DNA from: Pseudorasbora parva
Taxonomy: Eukaryota; Chordata; Actinopteri; Cypriniformes; Gobionidae
Length of the DNA: 64,000 bases
Direction: 5' to 3'
Assembly: GCF_024679245.1 (NCBI RefSeq)
Contig: NC_090179.1
Coordinates: forward strand, 10,102,827-10,166,826
Of the stretch, positions 1 through 24,109 are shown piece by piece (within the stretch, counting starts at the first letter, position 1; every line of letters begins with the position of its first letter). The notes beneath the pieces were generated by a model, which worked only from the letters and a program-made list of their open reading frames with translations, did not search any database and was not told the origin of the DNA. The position numbers and the translations under genes were made by a program.

Positions 1-110
1 CCTGTGCCAAATTCTGTCTGTCAGAGAAAGACACGTAACGCATTAATGTAATTATAAGACAAATTTGTTTCATCCAAATGTTTACTATAATTAGATTAGC
101 AATTACAGAC

Positions 111-11647
<11,537 letters not shown>

Positions 11648-11649
11648 CT

Positions 11650-12580
11650 ATCCGCTTTCAAACAGTACTATACAATCCCAAAACACATAAAGTTAAAGAG
11701 GTGACAGCACTGTTTTTTATTAAAGAGACAATTGCTTGTGTGCGTCGCTCATAGGCTTGGCTAATGTTGACAGTACAAAATGTTTATGGCACATGCGGTG
11801 GTTCCTCAAGGGGGCGCGTGGAGGCTCAGATTGCCCAGTCCTCCTTTGAATTGCATTAAAAATCTCAGGCTGGGTTTCATGTTTTTGGAGAAATATATGT
11901 ACGCAAAAAGTACAATTACTTAAATTAGTAATCAATGTAAAGGATTGGTAACTGACATACAAAATTAAATTCCTCAGTCACATGGCATGTATCAAATTAA
12001 ATCACGTATCCAGTGGCCACAAACGACTGTGATTGGTCCTTCCTAACAGTGTAGAGAAAAGTAACAAGTACCCTATGACAATGCACTGCAGTCTAAATTT
12101 AGCAGAAATTTACATCGATATGAAACTTTGTAAATGTAATAGCTATTTCCGGGTATCTAACGTATAATTACCATTATTTACAATGCTATATTATTTCTAC
12201 AAATATTTCTCTGCAATTTGTTGATCAGATCTTCCGGGTGAGAAACTACATGTTTGTTCTTGTATTCGTTGTTCGAAACATTTAAGACCATTGTTAGAAA
12301 CCGTAGTCAACCTAACATTTCCCTATTTTATATTGACAGTTTAATTATTTTAAAAAATAAAGAAAAACCTTACCGAGATGGTTTCAACCAACTTCTCATT
12401 GCTTGTGCCTCAGACAGTCTTTCTAACACTCTAAAATCCTCACACCTCCATAAAAAGGATTAGAGGATTTACTCCACCAGGCTAATTAGACTTGACATCA
12501 TTTTTGTTGTTGTTGATAGTATCATGTAGCCTACCACCACAGTACTTTCATAAGGGAAAGTGGCAGTACTTTTACTGTTT
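11650..12580. other. sirt2 upstream region and probable promoter zone
   Basis: The minus-strand 5' UTR and promoter of sirt2 should begin just above 11647. No TATA box or CpG cluster decides the start site. No coding exon is recognised on either strand. Confidence 0.4.
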
Positions 12581-12581
12581 A

Positions 12582-12845
12582 AAGGTGCCCTAGAATGAGT
12601 TTAAACAATATGTTAAATTGTTCTCTGATATAGAGGGTATGTGGCTTATTTAAGGGCAAAAAGTTGTCCAGATAGAGTTTTACAGGTCCATTTACAACCC
12701 TATAAATTTTCCCTAGGATGTAATGCTCTGTTTTTGCCTTATTTGGAAGAGTCATTAATATTAATGTTGAGCTCTGCTCTGATTGGCTTATTTCAGCAGC
12801 TCACAGCAGTTATTTAGTTAAATAACTTGGATCATAATTTTAGTG
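12582..12845 (+). repeat. second copy of the GGTGCCCTAGAATGA terminal repeat
   Basis: TTTAAAGGTGCCCTAGAATG matches the left end of the THAP-transposon remnant at 8157. The sequence includes TTAATATTAATG and GCTCTGATTGGC motifs but no ORF. The right boundary is uncertain. Confidence 0.45.
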
Positions 12846-12849
12846 TCCC

Positions 12850-13590
12850 CAATTCACGTTGGGAGCAAAGGGTGGCCCGTGGTTTTCGATCAAACCAGCT
12901 ACTGTAGCTCAGATTGCTCAACGAGTTAATGCTAGTTCTGATATAAAGGTGTCAGAATACAGTGTATCCTAGTTTGTTGCGTATAGGGCTGCATAGCAGC
13001 AGACAAGTCAGCATCAGACCTGGAAAATGGAGCAATGGAAGAAGGTGGCCTGGTCTGATGAATCACGTTTTCTTTCACGTGGATGGGGAACACATGGCAC
13101 CAGGATGCATTATAGGAAGAAATCAAGCTGGCGGAGCCAGTGTGATGCTTTGGGAAATGTTCTGCTGGGAAACCATGGGTCCTGCCATCCATGTGGATGT
13201 TACTTTGACACGTACCATCTACCTAAGCATTGTTACAGACCATGTGCACCCTTTCATGGAAATGGTATTCCTTGGTGTTTTATGTCTCTTTCAGTAGGAT
13301 AATGTGTCCAGCCACAAAGCAAAAATGGTTCAGGAACAGTTTGAGGAGCACAACAACGAGTTTGAGGTGTTGGCTTGGCCTCCAAATTCCCTAGATCTCA
13401 ATCCAATCAAGCATCTGTTGGATGTGCTGATCCATGGAAATACCCTTGGTGCCAAATAATCTTGGTGCCAGATACCACAGCACACCTTCAAGGGTCGAGT
13501 GGAGTCCATGCCTCAACAGGTCAGGGCTGTTTTGACAGCAAAAGGGGGACCAACACAATATTACGAAGGCATAATGGGATGCCTGATGCG
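12850..13590 (+). mobile_element. Tc1-like transposon, 5'-truncated and frameshifted
   Basis: Same family as the copy at 3410-3850. Plus-strand frames give KKVAWSDESRF near 13045, a GGASVMLWEMFCWETMGP block near 13130-13185, VTDHVHPFMEMVF, then KAKMVQEQFEEHNNEFEV and a degraded LDLNPIKHLL near 13400. The end TTTTGACAGCAAAAGGGGGACC is at about 13525-13550. Several frameshifts make it non-functional. It lies between the dmac2 3' end and the sirt2 5' end. Confidence 0.85.
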
Positions 13591-13623
13591 TGTATGGAAG
13601 TTCTCAACATTTACACATAAAAC

Positions 13624-13629
13624 TTTATT
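13624..13629 (-). terminator. AATAAA polyadenylation signal of dmac2
   Basis: AATAAA on the minus strand (TTTATT as given), about 100 bp beyond the dmac2 stop codon. Confidence 0.75.
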
Positions 13630-13730
13630 GCGTCTCTCAACAACAATATAATGCATATATAAGTACACAGAACATACATCGGTAGCAAACAACATAATAA
13701 TACACTATAAGCAATTGTCAGCAGCCATGT

Positions 13731-16700
13731 TTACATATGTCTGACTCCAGTGTTTACGGCAGCTTTATTATCATCCTCTGTTAGCTCTTGGCTGTCTGGC
13801 TGCATCAGACCCTGTTCGTACTCAACTCCAGTGACCCGACAGTGCGGCAGCATTTCCTCCAACAGAATCCGGACTAAGCCTGGACTTTGCAACTGTGAAA
13901 GTCCGGAAATGTCCAGACGCTGTAGCTTTCTGTGGAAAAAGGCGTTGAGGGGGAACAAAGCAAAATATAATAAAAATGTTATTTTCAGGCTGGCCTGCAT
14001 GTGCATTTAAGCATACGTCACAACTGAAGACTGTTTTTATCACCTGAGATTTTGTAATGCAGCGAGACCTCCTACAGTGACACAAGGGCAGTTTGACACG
14101 TCTAATGCCACCAGACTTTCTCCAAAGACATGAAGACGTGCAAGAAACCAGTCGTCCACTTCAGGACATCCTCGCAGAGAGAGACTCTGAAGTTTATTCT
14201 GCTTTACTGAGAAAAGACAATTTGTTTGTGTGAGTGAGAAAACAAAATACACACCACAACAATAATATTTAGAAGACTTATTCTTCACATAGATCATGAT
14301 TTATTGTTTTGTCCCCTTTAGATTCAGGAAGGGCTTTTCTGTTGCCTATAGTTAATCAATAATACAATGAAATTAAATTCAATCATGACAACTCCCAGGA
14401 TATATTTTAATATTGATAAGCATGGAATGGGCTTAAAGGGATAGTTCACCCAAAAATTTAATTTCCGTCATTAATTCTTCACCCTCATGTCGTTCCAAAC
14501 CCGTTAGACCTTCGTTCATCTTTCAAGATATTTTTGATGAAATCCGAGAGGTTTCTGAACCATCCATAGACAGCAACGTCTGCAACTTTTAAGGCCCAGA
14601 AAGGCAGTAAAGACATTACTGTAAAATAGTCCATGTGACTCCAGTGGTTCAACCTTAATGTTATGAAGCAACGAGAATACTTTTTGTGCGCAATTTTTTT
14701 TACTAATTTACTATGACTTTAAATAATGAGTCAGTGTTCTGACAAACTTTCTTTCTGTCTTTCTGTCTTTACCTCGACAGCTTAAGAGAATGACGTCGCA
14801 GAGAAAATTGTTGAATAAAGTCATTATTTATTTATTTATTTTTGCACACAAAAGTACTCACGCTGCTTCATAAACATTGAGGTTGAACCACTGGAGTCAC
14901 AATGCAATGATGTTGCTGCCTATGGCTGATTCAGAAAGCTTTTGATTTCATCAAAAATATCTTCATTTGTGTTCTGAAGATGAATGAAGATCTTACGGGT
15001 TTGGAACGATATAAGGTGAGGAATTAACAACACCATTTCTATTTTTGGGTGAACCAACCCTTTAAGGCCTATTCACAACAAGAATGATGTTGCTGTTTTG
15101 TCATCTGCCGCTTTAAACGCTTGAGCTCTGTGGTGAAAATCAAGTTTTTAATGTTGTTTATATATGTCTATGTGGTGTTTTTAATATGCTTTAAGACAAA
15201 CCATGTGCAAGCTCATAAGTCATCACCATTGCTGAGTATTTTCTCATTAAAACTGCAGCGAACCAAAGACTCAAAAACAACAGTAGTTTCTTACGTCACA
15301 AACTACCTTGTAACCATTCACGTCAACGTGTGCTCATCAAAGAGTGGATCGCTGGTGCGAATAAGTGGAGGTGGGACTAATTTGTATATTCATAGAACTG
15401 CGATACTAAATGAGGCAATGGTGTAGAATTACAGCTATGTTCAGGTAGAAAAAAAAATATTCTGAAAGTTATTCCAACGATATCATTTCTCTGTGCTGTT
15501 ATCATTAAAGTTGTCTTTCTATTCTTTTATATGTAGATGGATGTGTCTGTCGCTCAAGTTAACGTCTTTGGTGCGAACGGCCTTTAGTCTTGGTGGACTA
15601 GATCTGAGGCTACTGCTGAAACATGCACATTAATACAGTGAAAAGAAAGCAAGCTGCTGCATCAAAAATAGCAGCACTGAATTTAGCCGGTTCGGGGCAG
15701 AAATTAAATACATTATGTATATATTAACAAATCGATCAATTGGCAAAAGCGGTTGGCTTTAAGAGAACCAATCAATGGAAGTGTTGAGATGCTTATAAGC
15801 AATGAGAATAATGTGTTTACGTGACTCCGAACTCAGATTGTTAGAAACTGGAATCCATAGAAGTGGCACAGAAAAACATGATTTTGAATGGGTTTGTTTT
15901 GTCACTAAAGGAGTTGTGACACAGATGAGATGGAGATGAGAACATAATTTGGCTTTCTAATAAGGACTTCTGACTTGACTAATCAAAGGCTCAGACATCA
16001 GAAACAAATGTATATTTATATAACACAAAAGTTGATTACTTAGGTTGTCAAGTCCATTGTGGTTTATTAGGGTGCCACTCAAATCCACTTCCTCAATGTG
16101 TAAGTCAGGGGTGCTGATGAAGTCATAGCTGAATCTTCCCCTTGAGTCTGGACGAAACCATTCAGACTGCCCTGCAAATCTAGAGAGACAAGGTATGTGC
16201 AATGGAGACCATTTAAGGAAGGGTTCATTGAAAGCTGGATGGGCTCATAAACATTTTGACGATCGATGACATAAAAGTATCCAAAAATAAAGTAAAAAAA
16301 GTTCTTATAAATGTACTATTGTATTCATGTTAGTTTCATATTGTTTCATTAATCTCAATCCCATTATTATTTTAAAGACACATTCTGCAGGTTTTCTATG
16401 ATTTCCTGTTTTTTTTCCCTGAATGTTGGTCGCACCACATGATTTGGATTTGGCAGGAAAATAATAAATTAAGCAGTTTTGTTTGAAATAATGAAAATAT
16501 GAATAATGAAATATAGCTAAACTAAGGTCAAAGCCAAAGGGTCTCATTTGTTAACATTAGTTACTATCATGAACTAACAATGAACAATATACTCCTGTAG
16601 AATTTATTTACCTTTATTAATGTTATTTAATAAAAATGTACATGTTCATGTTAACTCGTCAGAATGGTATGAAACTTGGTAAAGGTTTTGGCACTTGCTA

Positions 16701-19700
16701 TGTGAACACACACAAATCATGGACGATTCAAAAAGGGTAAATGGTCCTGAAAAAGTCACACTTGTACTCCTCGTGGTCAAAAAAAATCACCAAATTGGAA
16801 ACAAATGATTTTCACAAGGTTTAGGAGTGTGTTTATGGGAACTTTTTTGACCATTCTTCTAGAAGCGCATTTGTGAGTTCAGGCACTGATGTTCGATGAG
16901 AAGGCCTGACTCTGAGTCTCCGCGCTAATTCATCCCAAAGGTGATCTATCAGGTTGAGGTCAGGACTCTGTGCAGGCCAGTCAAGTTCCTCCACACCAAA
17001 CTCGCTTATCCATGTCTTTGCGGACCTTGCTTTATGCTCTGGAGCACAGTTATGTTGGAACAGGAAGGGGCCATCCCAAAACTGTTCCTACAAAGTTGGA
17101 AGCATGAAATGGTCCAAAATGTCTTGGTATGGTGAAGCTTTAAGAGATCCTTTCACTGGAATTAAGGGGCCAAGCCCAACCCCTGAAAAACATATTATTC
17201 TGTTATAATTATAACATAACTATTCTGGTGGCGTAGAGAAAATACCGTTACCGAGGTGTTAAAAGCACCAAATTTTGCATGGTGTTTCCTTGGGTCTATA
17301 ATGTCATTTTGGCATAGGAGCCTGTCATATTAGAAGTATATCATTATTAATGAAATATGCTCAGTGCAGCAGCCGAAGAAGAGCAATGTGACAATAAGCA
17401 AGATTTCCTGAGACACTACAATAGGCAACTAATAATTAATTAATAAGGACTGTTTTCCTGTACAACATTTTATATTTTAAGTTAAATGTACAGTGTACGA
17501 CGTAAAAAAGACAAGAGGCTAACAATGTCAAAATCAATATGTGTAGCCTCAGCCTGCCTGACACATTTTCACAGACTAACATGTCATGTCTCTGGCATAG
17601 ACTACAGTTTTTAAAATAGAATATATGCATTAATTATATTCTTAATTCAATTTACAGAGCAATACCTGTAAAGTTTTTAGGTTAAAAGACTGATTAGTGT
17701 GTGTCGCACTCGCAAAATTCGTAACACAGGGATCTATGCCACCCTCACAGAAGAAGCACTTTCGAAAATCTAGTCGTTGGCCGTTCATTGGCTTTCCCCT
17801 CCAGATTCAACAGCAATCCATATGTTCGTTATTGTCGCTTTCATAAGCTTTGAATTGTTAAAACTTTAGTTGGCAATATTTGTGCCATGAAGCAGAATGT
17901 TAAGCAGTTTTATCATTCCCAAAACAGAGTTTAGTTGGAAGGTGTGCACTGTGCGCTTCAGCATGCGCTGAGCTCCTGAGAGCGACCCATTCTTTCACAA
18001 ATGTTTGTAGAAGCATCTGCATGCCTAGTGCTTGATTTTATACTATGGCCAATGTGCCTCTAAGCTGCATGCGTGCAGAAATAATAAAACGCTGCACAGA
18101 CAATAGACAAAGACGCAAAATGAGGGGAGAAATCCATTTGATTGTAGTCTAAATGAGAAATAATTGCAGTGCTCTGTTCAACCGCTATAGAGTTAGCGTC
18201 GCTATAGTGTTAGAACCAGGGAATGCGGTTTCCAGGTTTCATAGAGAGAATTATGTCGCGTGTGAGCAGCAGTGAGTCTGAATGATTGCGGTTGAAAGCT
18301 CAATATGAGAGGCTACGTGAAATGCAAAGACGTGAAATAAAGTGTCATCATGTTTTAAAAAAGAGTGGCTTGATTAAGTGGTGGAAATAATGGATGAAAG
18401 GCACAGTAACTAAACAGACATTTACAGTTACACACCCACCACAAGTGTAGCGTGTAAACTCAAAACACCTTAGTAACACACGTTTAAATAGATATGTGTG
18501 TGTGGTTTGGGTTTCAGAGATGTTTAGAGAACAATAAAAGAGTTCACATCTTCTCTTGAACATATTGAGCTTGAGCTATTAGATCTGTTTAATTACTTTT
18601 TAAATCCTTCAGGTTTTTAACAAATTGACGCATTTTTTATATATCAGTTTAAATACTTAAATTAGTTTTTATATTATATTATAGGCTGTTTGTTATAATT
18701 ATATTACATTGTAAGCCTAATAAAGAATTTATCTCACAAGGGGATTGTTAAGGGATCATTGCTACTAAAAAGCAAAAACAAACAACAACAAAAAACACCT
18801 GATATTCAAAAGCGATAATATAATATAAAATGAAAATGATTGTTTATTATAAAGAATTTAACTGTTTTGGGGATATTTTAAATAGTATTTCTTGGAAAAG
18901 AAGACAATAGTATTTCAATAGTATTTCTTTTGAGAAAAAAATTCTCAGTCAAATTAAAATGTGTTTAATTTAGAGACTTCTGAATTAACTTAATATTTTA
19001 AAAATATATCACTAAGTTACATCAAGGGTTAAACAAAATATAAATGGCACATTAAAGTTAAAAGTTATAACTGCATGATGAAACCACGTTTTGTGTGCGT
19101 GTTTACGTATACTGTACAGGTCTGGTATAGTGACATAAATGTCCGCCCAATAGAGGAAAGTTTTGGTCAGCGAGAAAAGAAATTAGAGAGAACATTGCCT
19201 GTGGCCATATAAATTACTGGAACACCTGAATTCAATGATTTGAAGCGGTGTCACAAGACATTTTGGACAATTTCATGCTCCCAACATTGTGGGAACAGTT
19301 TGGGGATGGCCCCTTCATGACTGTGCTCCAGATTACAAAGCAAGGTCCGTAAAGACATGGATGAGCGAGTTTGGCGTGAAGGAACTTGACTGGCCTGCAG
19401 AGTCCTGACCTCAACCTGATAGATCACCTTTGGGATTAATAAGAGCGGAGACTCAGAGTCAGGCCTTCTCGTCCAACATCAGTGCCTGACCTCACAAATG
19501 TGCTTCTAGAATTGTATTTTATTTATTTATTTATTTATTTTCAAAACGAAAATGTTTCTTCTCAAAAGTTAATAAATGTATTATAATTACTGCGTAAATA
19601 TAATTTAGTAACATTAAAAAAAAAAAAAATTACACAATATTAAATCAAAAAAATTATCAAACTAAAATACATCTACTCAATAGAAATAAAAAAATGTCAG

Positions 19701-20203
19701 TCATTTGAGCTCCACATGAGGAGCACCGTGCATTTATTAGTAAATGTTTCCATTAGCATTAAGTAAGATGCATAAATGCTGCAGAAGTATTGCTCATTGT
19801 TACAGTAATCATGTAGACTAATGTAGTTAGCTAACATTAACAAATGAAACCTTATTGTAAGGTTTTTTTTCTTCGTAATGACCTCATAAGGGCGATTTGT
19901 ATTACACTGACAAAAAGGTTCAGATTTAAAATGTGTATTCAATTAATGAATGTTTGAATTTAATTTCAATGAACATTTTAATTAATTAACAGACATAAAA
20001 GAATAGGATATAAAAGGGGGCATCACATCATTGACTCTTACCTGAAGCTCCCTCTGAGAGTCAGAATATAATAGGCTGCTCCTATATTATCACCAAACTT
20101 CTCCTGTGCATAACCAAAAAACCTACATAAAAAAGACCCTAAAGTCAACATTTCAGTAGAAATAAAGAATAAAATAAAATAAAGATAAAAATAAAATAAT
20201 AAT

Positions 20204-20300
<97 letters not shown>

Positions 20301-20763
20301 TATAGAGACACTATGCAGAGAACAGGACACTCAATCATGCAGGCACTTCTCACAGCCACTATGGTCTTCTTTTACAATGCATTATTCTATAGGGCGACAC
20401 ATCTGAGCACACATACACTGGCACTTACTTATTCTTGCGTCTGACCAATTTTGTCCTTGCCCAGTCATTCCAAACTACAATGTTCTCCACATCATAGAAG
20501 TAGTGACTGAGTTTGAATAAGAGCCTGGTGAAGACAGATGGAGGAGCAGCAGCTGAACTCAAACACCTCCTGACAGCCACAACAGCACAGGTGTGTGCTG
20601 AACATCTCCTCATGGCATGAGACTTTTGAAAGAGAGCAATAAAGATCATTTACAACATAATGCTACTGAGAAGATGAACAAGTATAGTATGTAAAACTGT
20701 AGCATGCATTTCTCCCACAGCCCCTCACAGAAGTACTGTGGTTTTATGATGGCATTATCATGG

Positions 20764-20813
<50 letters not shown>

Positions 20814-21345
20814 GTAAGTGATGATTCTGAACAGCCTTATTTCAATCATGAGCAGGAACATCAAATTAATTAGTTTCTATAGGTGGCATTTATAATATTT
20901 CTGAAAAAGTACCCCATGGTGCTTGCTAATGTTTATGGGCAATTGATACTGTAAACGTCATTTTCCTTACATTTGAAATAAATTCAAATTATAATTCTGC
21001 ACTCTGTTTGCTGTCTTGATTTAATTCAGGTATCGACTTAATTCCTGAATTTTAATAGAATGAATAAATTAATTAATTTCTTAATTCTTTGGCAATACAC
21101 AGTTACTTCATAATACCATGGTATACCAAGGCAGGTTACAAAACATTACATTATACCATCGTATATGGTAACATGGTACTATGTTTTTGCTAGTATGAAC
21201 TATGCAAATGTGACTCGATTATAAAACGAAACAGTAATGTAAGACTTTAGCGTGTGTTGCGCGGAGAAAACAACAGCAACAATTTCATCAATAAATGAAA
21301 TACGCAGGTCAGGACAGTTGAACTCACCAGCAAGGAGGCTGCCAT
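13731..21345 (-). CDS. dmac2: distal membrane-arm assembly component 2 (ATP synthase subunit s-like), six exons, complete
   Basis: DMAC2 (ATP5SL) is a mitochondrial leucine-rich-repeat protein needed to assemble the distal membrane arm of respiratory complex I. Exons: 21328-21345, 20429-20622, 20042-20122, 16040-16179, 14044-14206, 13731-13929. All have GT/AG junctions; the 795 nt give 264 residues plus stop, close to human (257). The N-terminus is Arg/Ser/Ala-rich (MRRCSAHTCAVVAVRRCLSS), as in a mitochondrial presequence. Then come LSHYFYDVENIV, FFGYAQEKFGDNIGAAYYIL and the LRR block LQSLSLRGCPEVDDWFLARL ... LDVSNCPCVTVGGLAALQNL, and LDISGLSQLQSPGLVRILLE with EEMLPHCRVTGVEY at the end. The first exon (MAASLL, followed by GTGAGT) is inferred from phase and a good start context; an in-frame ATG at 20613 is the alternative start. 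Introns carry MITEs, Tc1 pieces and TA microsatellites. Confidence 0.92.
14437..15061. mobile_element. TTAA-target MITE (AGGGATAGTTCACCC family), 625 bp
   Basis: Left end AGGGATAGTTCACCCAAAAA and right end TTTTTGGGTGAACCAACCCT are inverted. TTAA lies on each side (14433-14436 and 15062-15065). Internal arms (TGACTCCAGTGGTTCAACCT and its complement) pair as well. The TTAA duplication is typical of piggyBac and Kolobok transposases. It lies in dmac2 intron 4. Confidence 0.85.
15066..15588. mobile_element. non-autonomous DNA transposon (GGCCTATTCACA family)
   Basis: The left end GGCCTATTCACAACAAGAAT follows TTAA. The right end GTCTTTGGTGCGAACGGCCT is followed by TTAG and is the imperfect inverse. 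A related left end is at 63173. Interior ORFs have no known domain. It abuts the MITE at 14437-15061. Confidence 0.6.
16860..17190 (-). mobile_element. Tc1/mariner transposase fragment, minus orientation
   Basis: The minus strand reads, with small breaks, DHFMLP, FLFQHNCAPEHKA, EELDWPAQSPDLNLIDHLWD and a RPSHRTSVPELTNALL ending: the DD34E catalytic end of a Tc1-type transposase. It lies in dmac2 intron 3 and pairs in inverted orientation with the copy at 19211-19510. Confidence 0.75.
17220..19200. other. dmac2 intron 3, no recognised feature
   Basis: About 2 kb of AT-rich intron between two opposed Tc1 fragments. It has low-complexity T- and A-rich tracts and no exon or transposon domain that I can support. 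Confidence 0.45.
19211..19510 (+). mobile_element. Tc1/mariner transposase fragment, plus orientation
   Basis: Same family segment as 16860-17190 but on the opposite strand: ILDNFMLPTLWEQFGDGPF, then GTCCGTAAAGACATGGATGA and GACTGGCCTGCAGAGTCC. A deletion removes the QH(D/N)CAP catalytic region. Inactive. Confidence 0.75.
20210..20295. repeat. (TA)n microsatellite
   Basis: About 43 TA units with a single CATA interruption, preceded by an A/T-rich AAT run. It lies in dmac2 intron 2, about 90 bp from exon 3. Confidence 0.95.
20765..20810. repeat. (TA)n microsatellite
   Basis: 23 uninterrupted TA units in dmac2 intron 1. Confidence 0.95.
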
Positions 21346-21626
21346 GTTTGATTTTTTTCTCCTGTAATTTCAATGAATTTGCGTTAGGGGGCGATGGCGA
21401 TCTCAGTAAACATGAACCAATGTCTACAGACTTTTTAACTGATCTCAGATTCATTTTATAAGAATGTATACATTTTATTGCCATATTTGTATAATTAACA
21501 AACAAGCCCTACAGGTAAGAAAAAATACTGGCACACATTAAATTATAGGATATTTGATGATTTGTAGATTGCATTAATTCAATTTTTCGCAGAACATTAT
21601 TAGAACATTCGCAGTTTGTTTGTAAA

Positions 21627-21756
<130 letters not shown>

Positions 21757-21765
21757 CAGTGCACT

Positions 21766-22140
21766 TACATGTTTTGACCAGCAGATGCTGCCACCGTGTC
21801 GTATTTTGATGTTTCTGTTTCTCCTATTACTATACTTGTGGTTTCTCTCTTCATGTATTCCCAGACTGACTTGATGATGCTGAGATCAGATCACTGTGGG
21901 CCATAAAATCTGTTGCAAGACTTGAGGATCTGGAAATCCAAAATTAGATATTTCCTACTGAAGGCAAGAAGCCCAAGTGGATGAAAACAAAGAGCTGCAC
22001 ACACCTCCAAAAGTTTTGTTTTGGGACCACTGCAGCAAACACTCTTAAATCAAATACAGTTATATGAAAATGCATTTGCAAAGGCTTATAACTACTGTGC
22101 CAATAATTATATGATGGCAAAGATTGCAATAGAGGTCATG
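21766..22140. repeat. DNA-transposon-like terminal fragment
   Basis: Sequence including TCCCAGACTGACTTGATGATG and GATCACTGTGGGCCATAAAA resembles the reverse of a fish Tc1-type transposase 3' region. No complete domain remains. Confidence 0.35.
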
Positions 22141-22359
22141 ACATGAGGAATCAAATTTGCTTCCTTTGACAGGTTTTGCACCATTAAAACATTCTGAAAA
22201 TGTTATAGCTTAAAAAGCCTCATTATAAACATTATAAAAGGAGTATTTATTTAATCAAGAATATCACATCAAGACTAGTTATACATTTTGCGTATTTTAC
22301 AACATAATATAATCTAATTACAAGTACTTAATTTTTGCAATCTGATAACATAGAAATTT

Positions 22360-23032
22360 TAAGTGTCTACCGTCCAAACAGAGCCCTCCGGTCGGCTGAC
22401 CAGATGAGGCTAGTTTTTCCGAGGTCCCGGTGCAAGCAGTGGGGCGATCGTTCATTTGCTTTTGCTGCTCCTAAACTTTGGAACACTTTACCTGTAGACC
22501 TGCATGTTCTTACAGACCTGGCCCTGTTCAAGTCCAGGTTAAAAACACATTTATACATTTATTTAGACTGGCCTTTACCACACACTGTAAAAAAAAAAAA
22601 GAAAAAAGAAGCTCCAAATGAAAATTTTCTAGTGACTGATCACATCTAAATTTTTCAGTTGGCCGAATTGAAATTCGGTGAATTAATACATTTTTCAGTT
22701 GGCCAAATTGAAATTCTGTGAATCGATGCAATTTAAATCACAGGAATTCAATTTGGCTAACTGAAAAATTTAGATGTGATCAGTCACTTGAAAATGTTCA
22801 ATTGGAGCAATTTTTTTTTTTTTTTATAGTGCACTGTAGCACTATAGCACTTTAAATTGTATTGTTTTATTTTGTGTAACTGTTCCTTTGGTTTTTGCTT
22901 AATGTATTAATATATTATTTATTGTAGATGTTCTTCTGTTTTAAATGAAAAGCACCTTGGTCCTCCTTTTGGTTGTTGGAAGTTGCTATACAACTTCTAT
23001 ACAACTATAGAAACAAAGTTTGATTGATTGAT
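22360..23032 (+). mobile_element. non-LTR retrotransposon (LINE) 3' end with RT C-terminus
   Basis: The frame at 22365-22560 reads RPNRALRSADQMRLVFPRSR, then GDRSFAFAAPKLWNTLPVDL and FKSRLKTHLYI. This is the characteristic C-terminal tail of fish L2/Rex-type reverse transcriptases. The 3' UTR ends with AAAAGCACCTTGGTCCTCC, GTTGCTATACAACT and a TTGATTGATTG tail. A block at about 22582-22830 with inverted arms around TTTTTCAGTTGGCC(G/A)AATTG interrupts it. 5'-truncated. Confidence 0.8.
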
Positions 23033-23039
23033 TGACATA

Positions 23040-24100
23040 ATCCAGATTACAAGTAATTTGTTACTACCCAGCTGATTTGTGAACCTCAAGGAATATATTA
23101 AAATGATAAAAAGTCTTGACCCCTTTAAACTGCACTGGCACCTTTTTCTTTTCACTTAACATCACTTAGCAGCAGTTGCACACCTCAGAAAGGGATGTTC
23201 CCACAGACATAGCCTACTAGTGTGAGCTTTACTTCAACAAAAGTATAATAAAGCAGTCTATTGAAGATCATTTTTATTGGAAATCCATTGACAAAAAATT
23301 ATTTCTATAGGCTATTTTACAATTATGAAATGGTTTGGTGAAATTGTTGTGTAATGTTAGTACAACAGAGACAATGACTGCTGACATCATTACACATATA
23401 GGTTAAAACATTTTATAACATTTTAACATTTTAAATACAAATATTTTGTATTTTTAATTTTTTTTTTTTTTTTACAAAAATTGGTTAATGTGACTGATGT
23501 TGTTGACTCCTTTTGACGCCAGATTTTGCTGCCTAAATCCAAACACACAATGTTAAAGCTTCTTCATGGAACCTTCAATGCCAAACAAGCATGGAACCTT
23601 AATAATAATAATTATTATTAGTAGTAGTATTTATATAATTCCTTTCCATAGCCAAATGTTGCTTTTCAAGAATTCAACTTGTCTGGACAACCACAAACTA
23701 AAGAACATGTTAAGATTTCATCATGAAAGAAAAAAGTAACTGAAGATGACAAACTATATTTAAGTCGATATCAGCATCTTGTCTGGGTCTTCAAACATGT
23801 TTTTTAGTGATTCACCAACCCCATTATCTTTCAGTTTCAGTTGCCCTCACCAGCACCAGTGCTCTCCAGTGACCTTCACTAGCTTCACAGTCTTTTGGTC
23901 AGTGCTGTGCAAGTTAATTTCAGACTGTAAGACATTAGAGATTACTTGTAACTGTTATTTGAAAATTAATTCTGTACATTACAATATTTCTGTCTCAGAA
24001 TTTAAAAAAGCATTACACTACTCCTATATTACTTTTGAGTTACTTTCACCAAAATAACGACACAAGTAGAACTTAACATTCTAAAATGACTAAATATAGG
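23040..24100. other. intergenic, repeat-derived, no gene recognised
   Basis: AT-rich sequence. 23900-24060 contains GTAAGACATTAGAGATTACTTG, the start of a GTAAC-type dispersed repeat whose other end appears near 26930-27040. The two halves appear to be separated by later insertions. Confidence 0.4.
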
Positions 24101-24109
24101 CTACTACAG

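Noticed and set aside
23846..23893. Extra exon ending CTGGTGCTG before GTGAGGGC, similar to the block ending at 27048
   Set aside because: The acceptor is weak and it lies beside a dispersed GTAAC-type repeat, so it may be repeat sequence.
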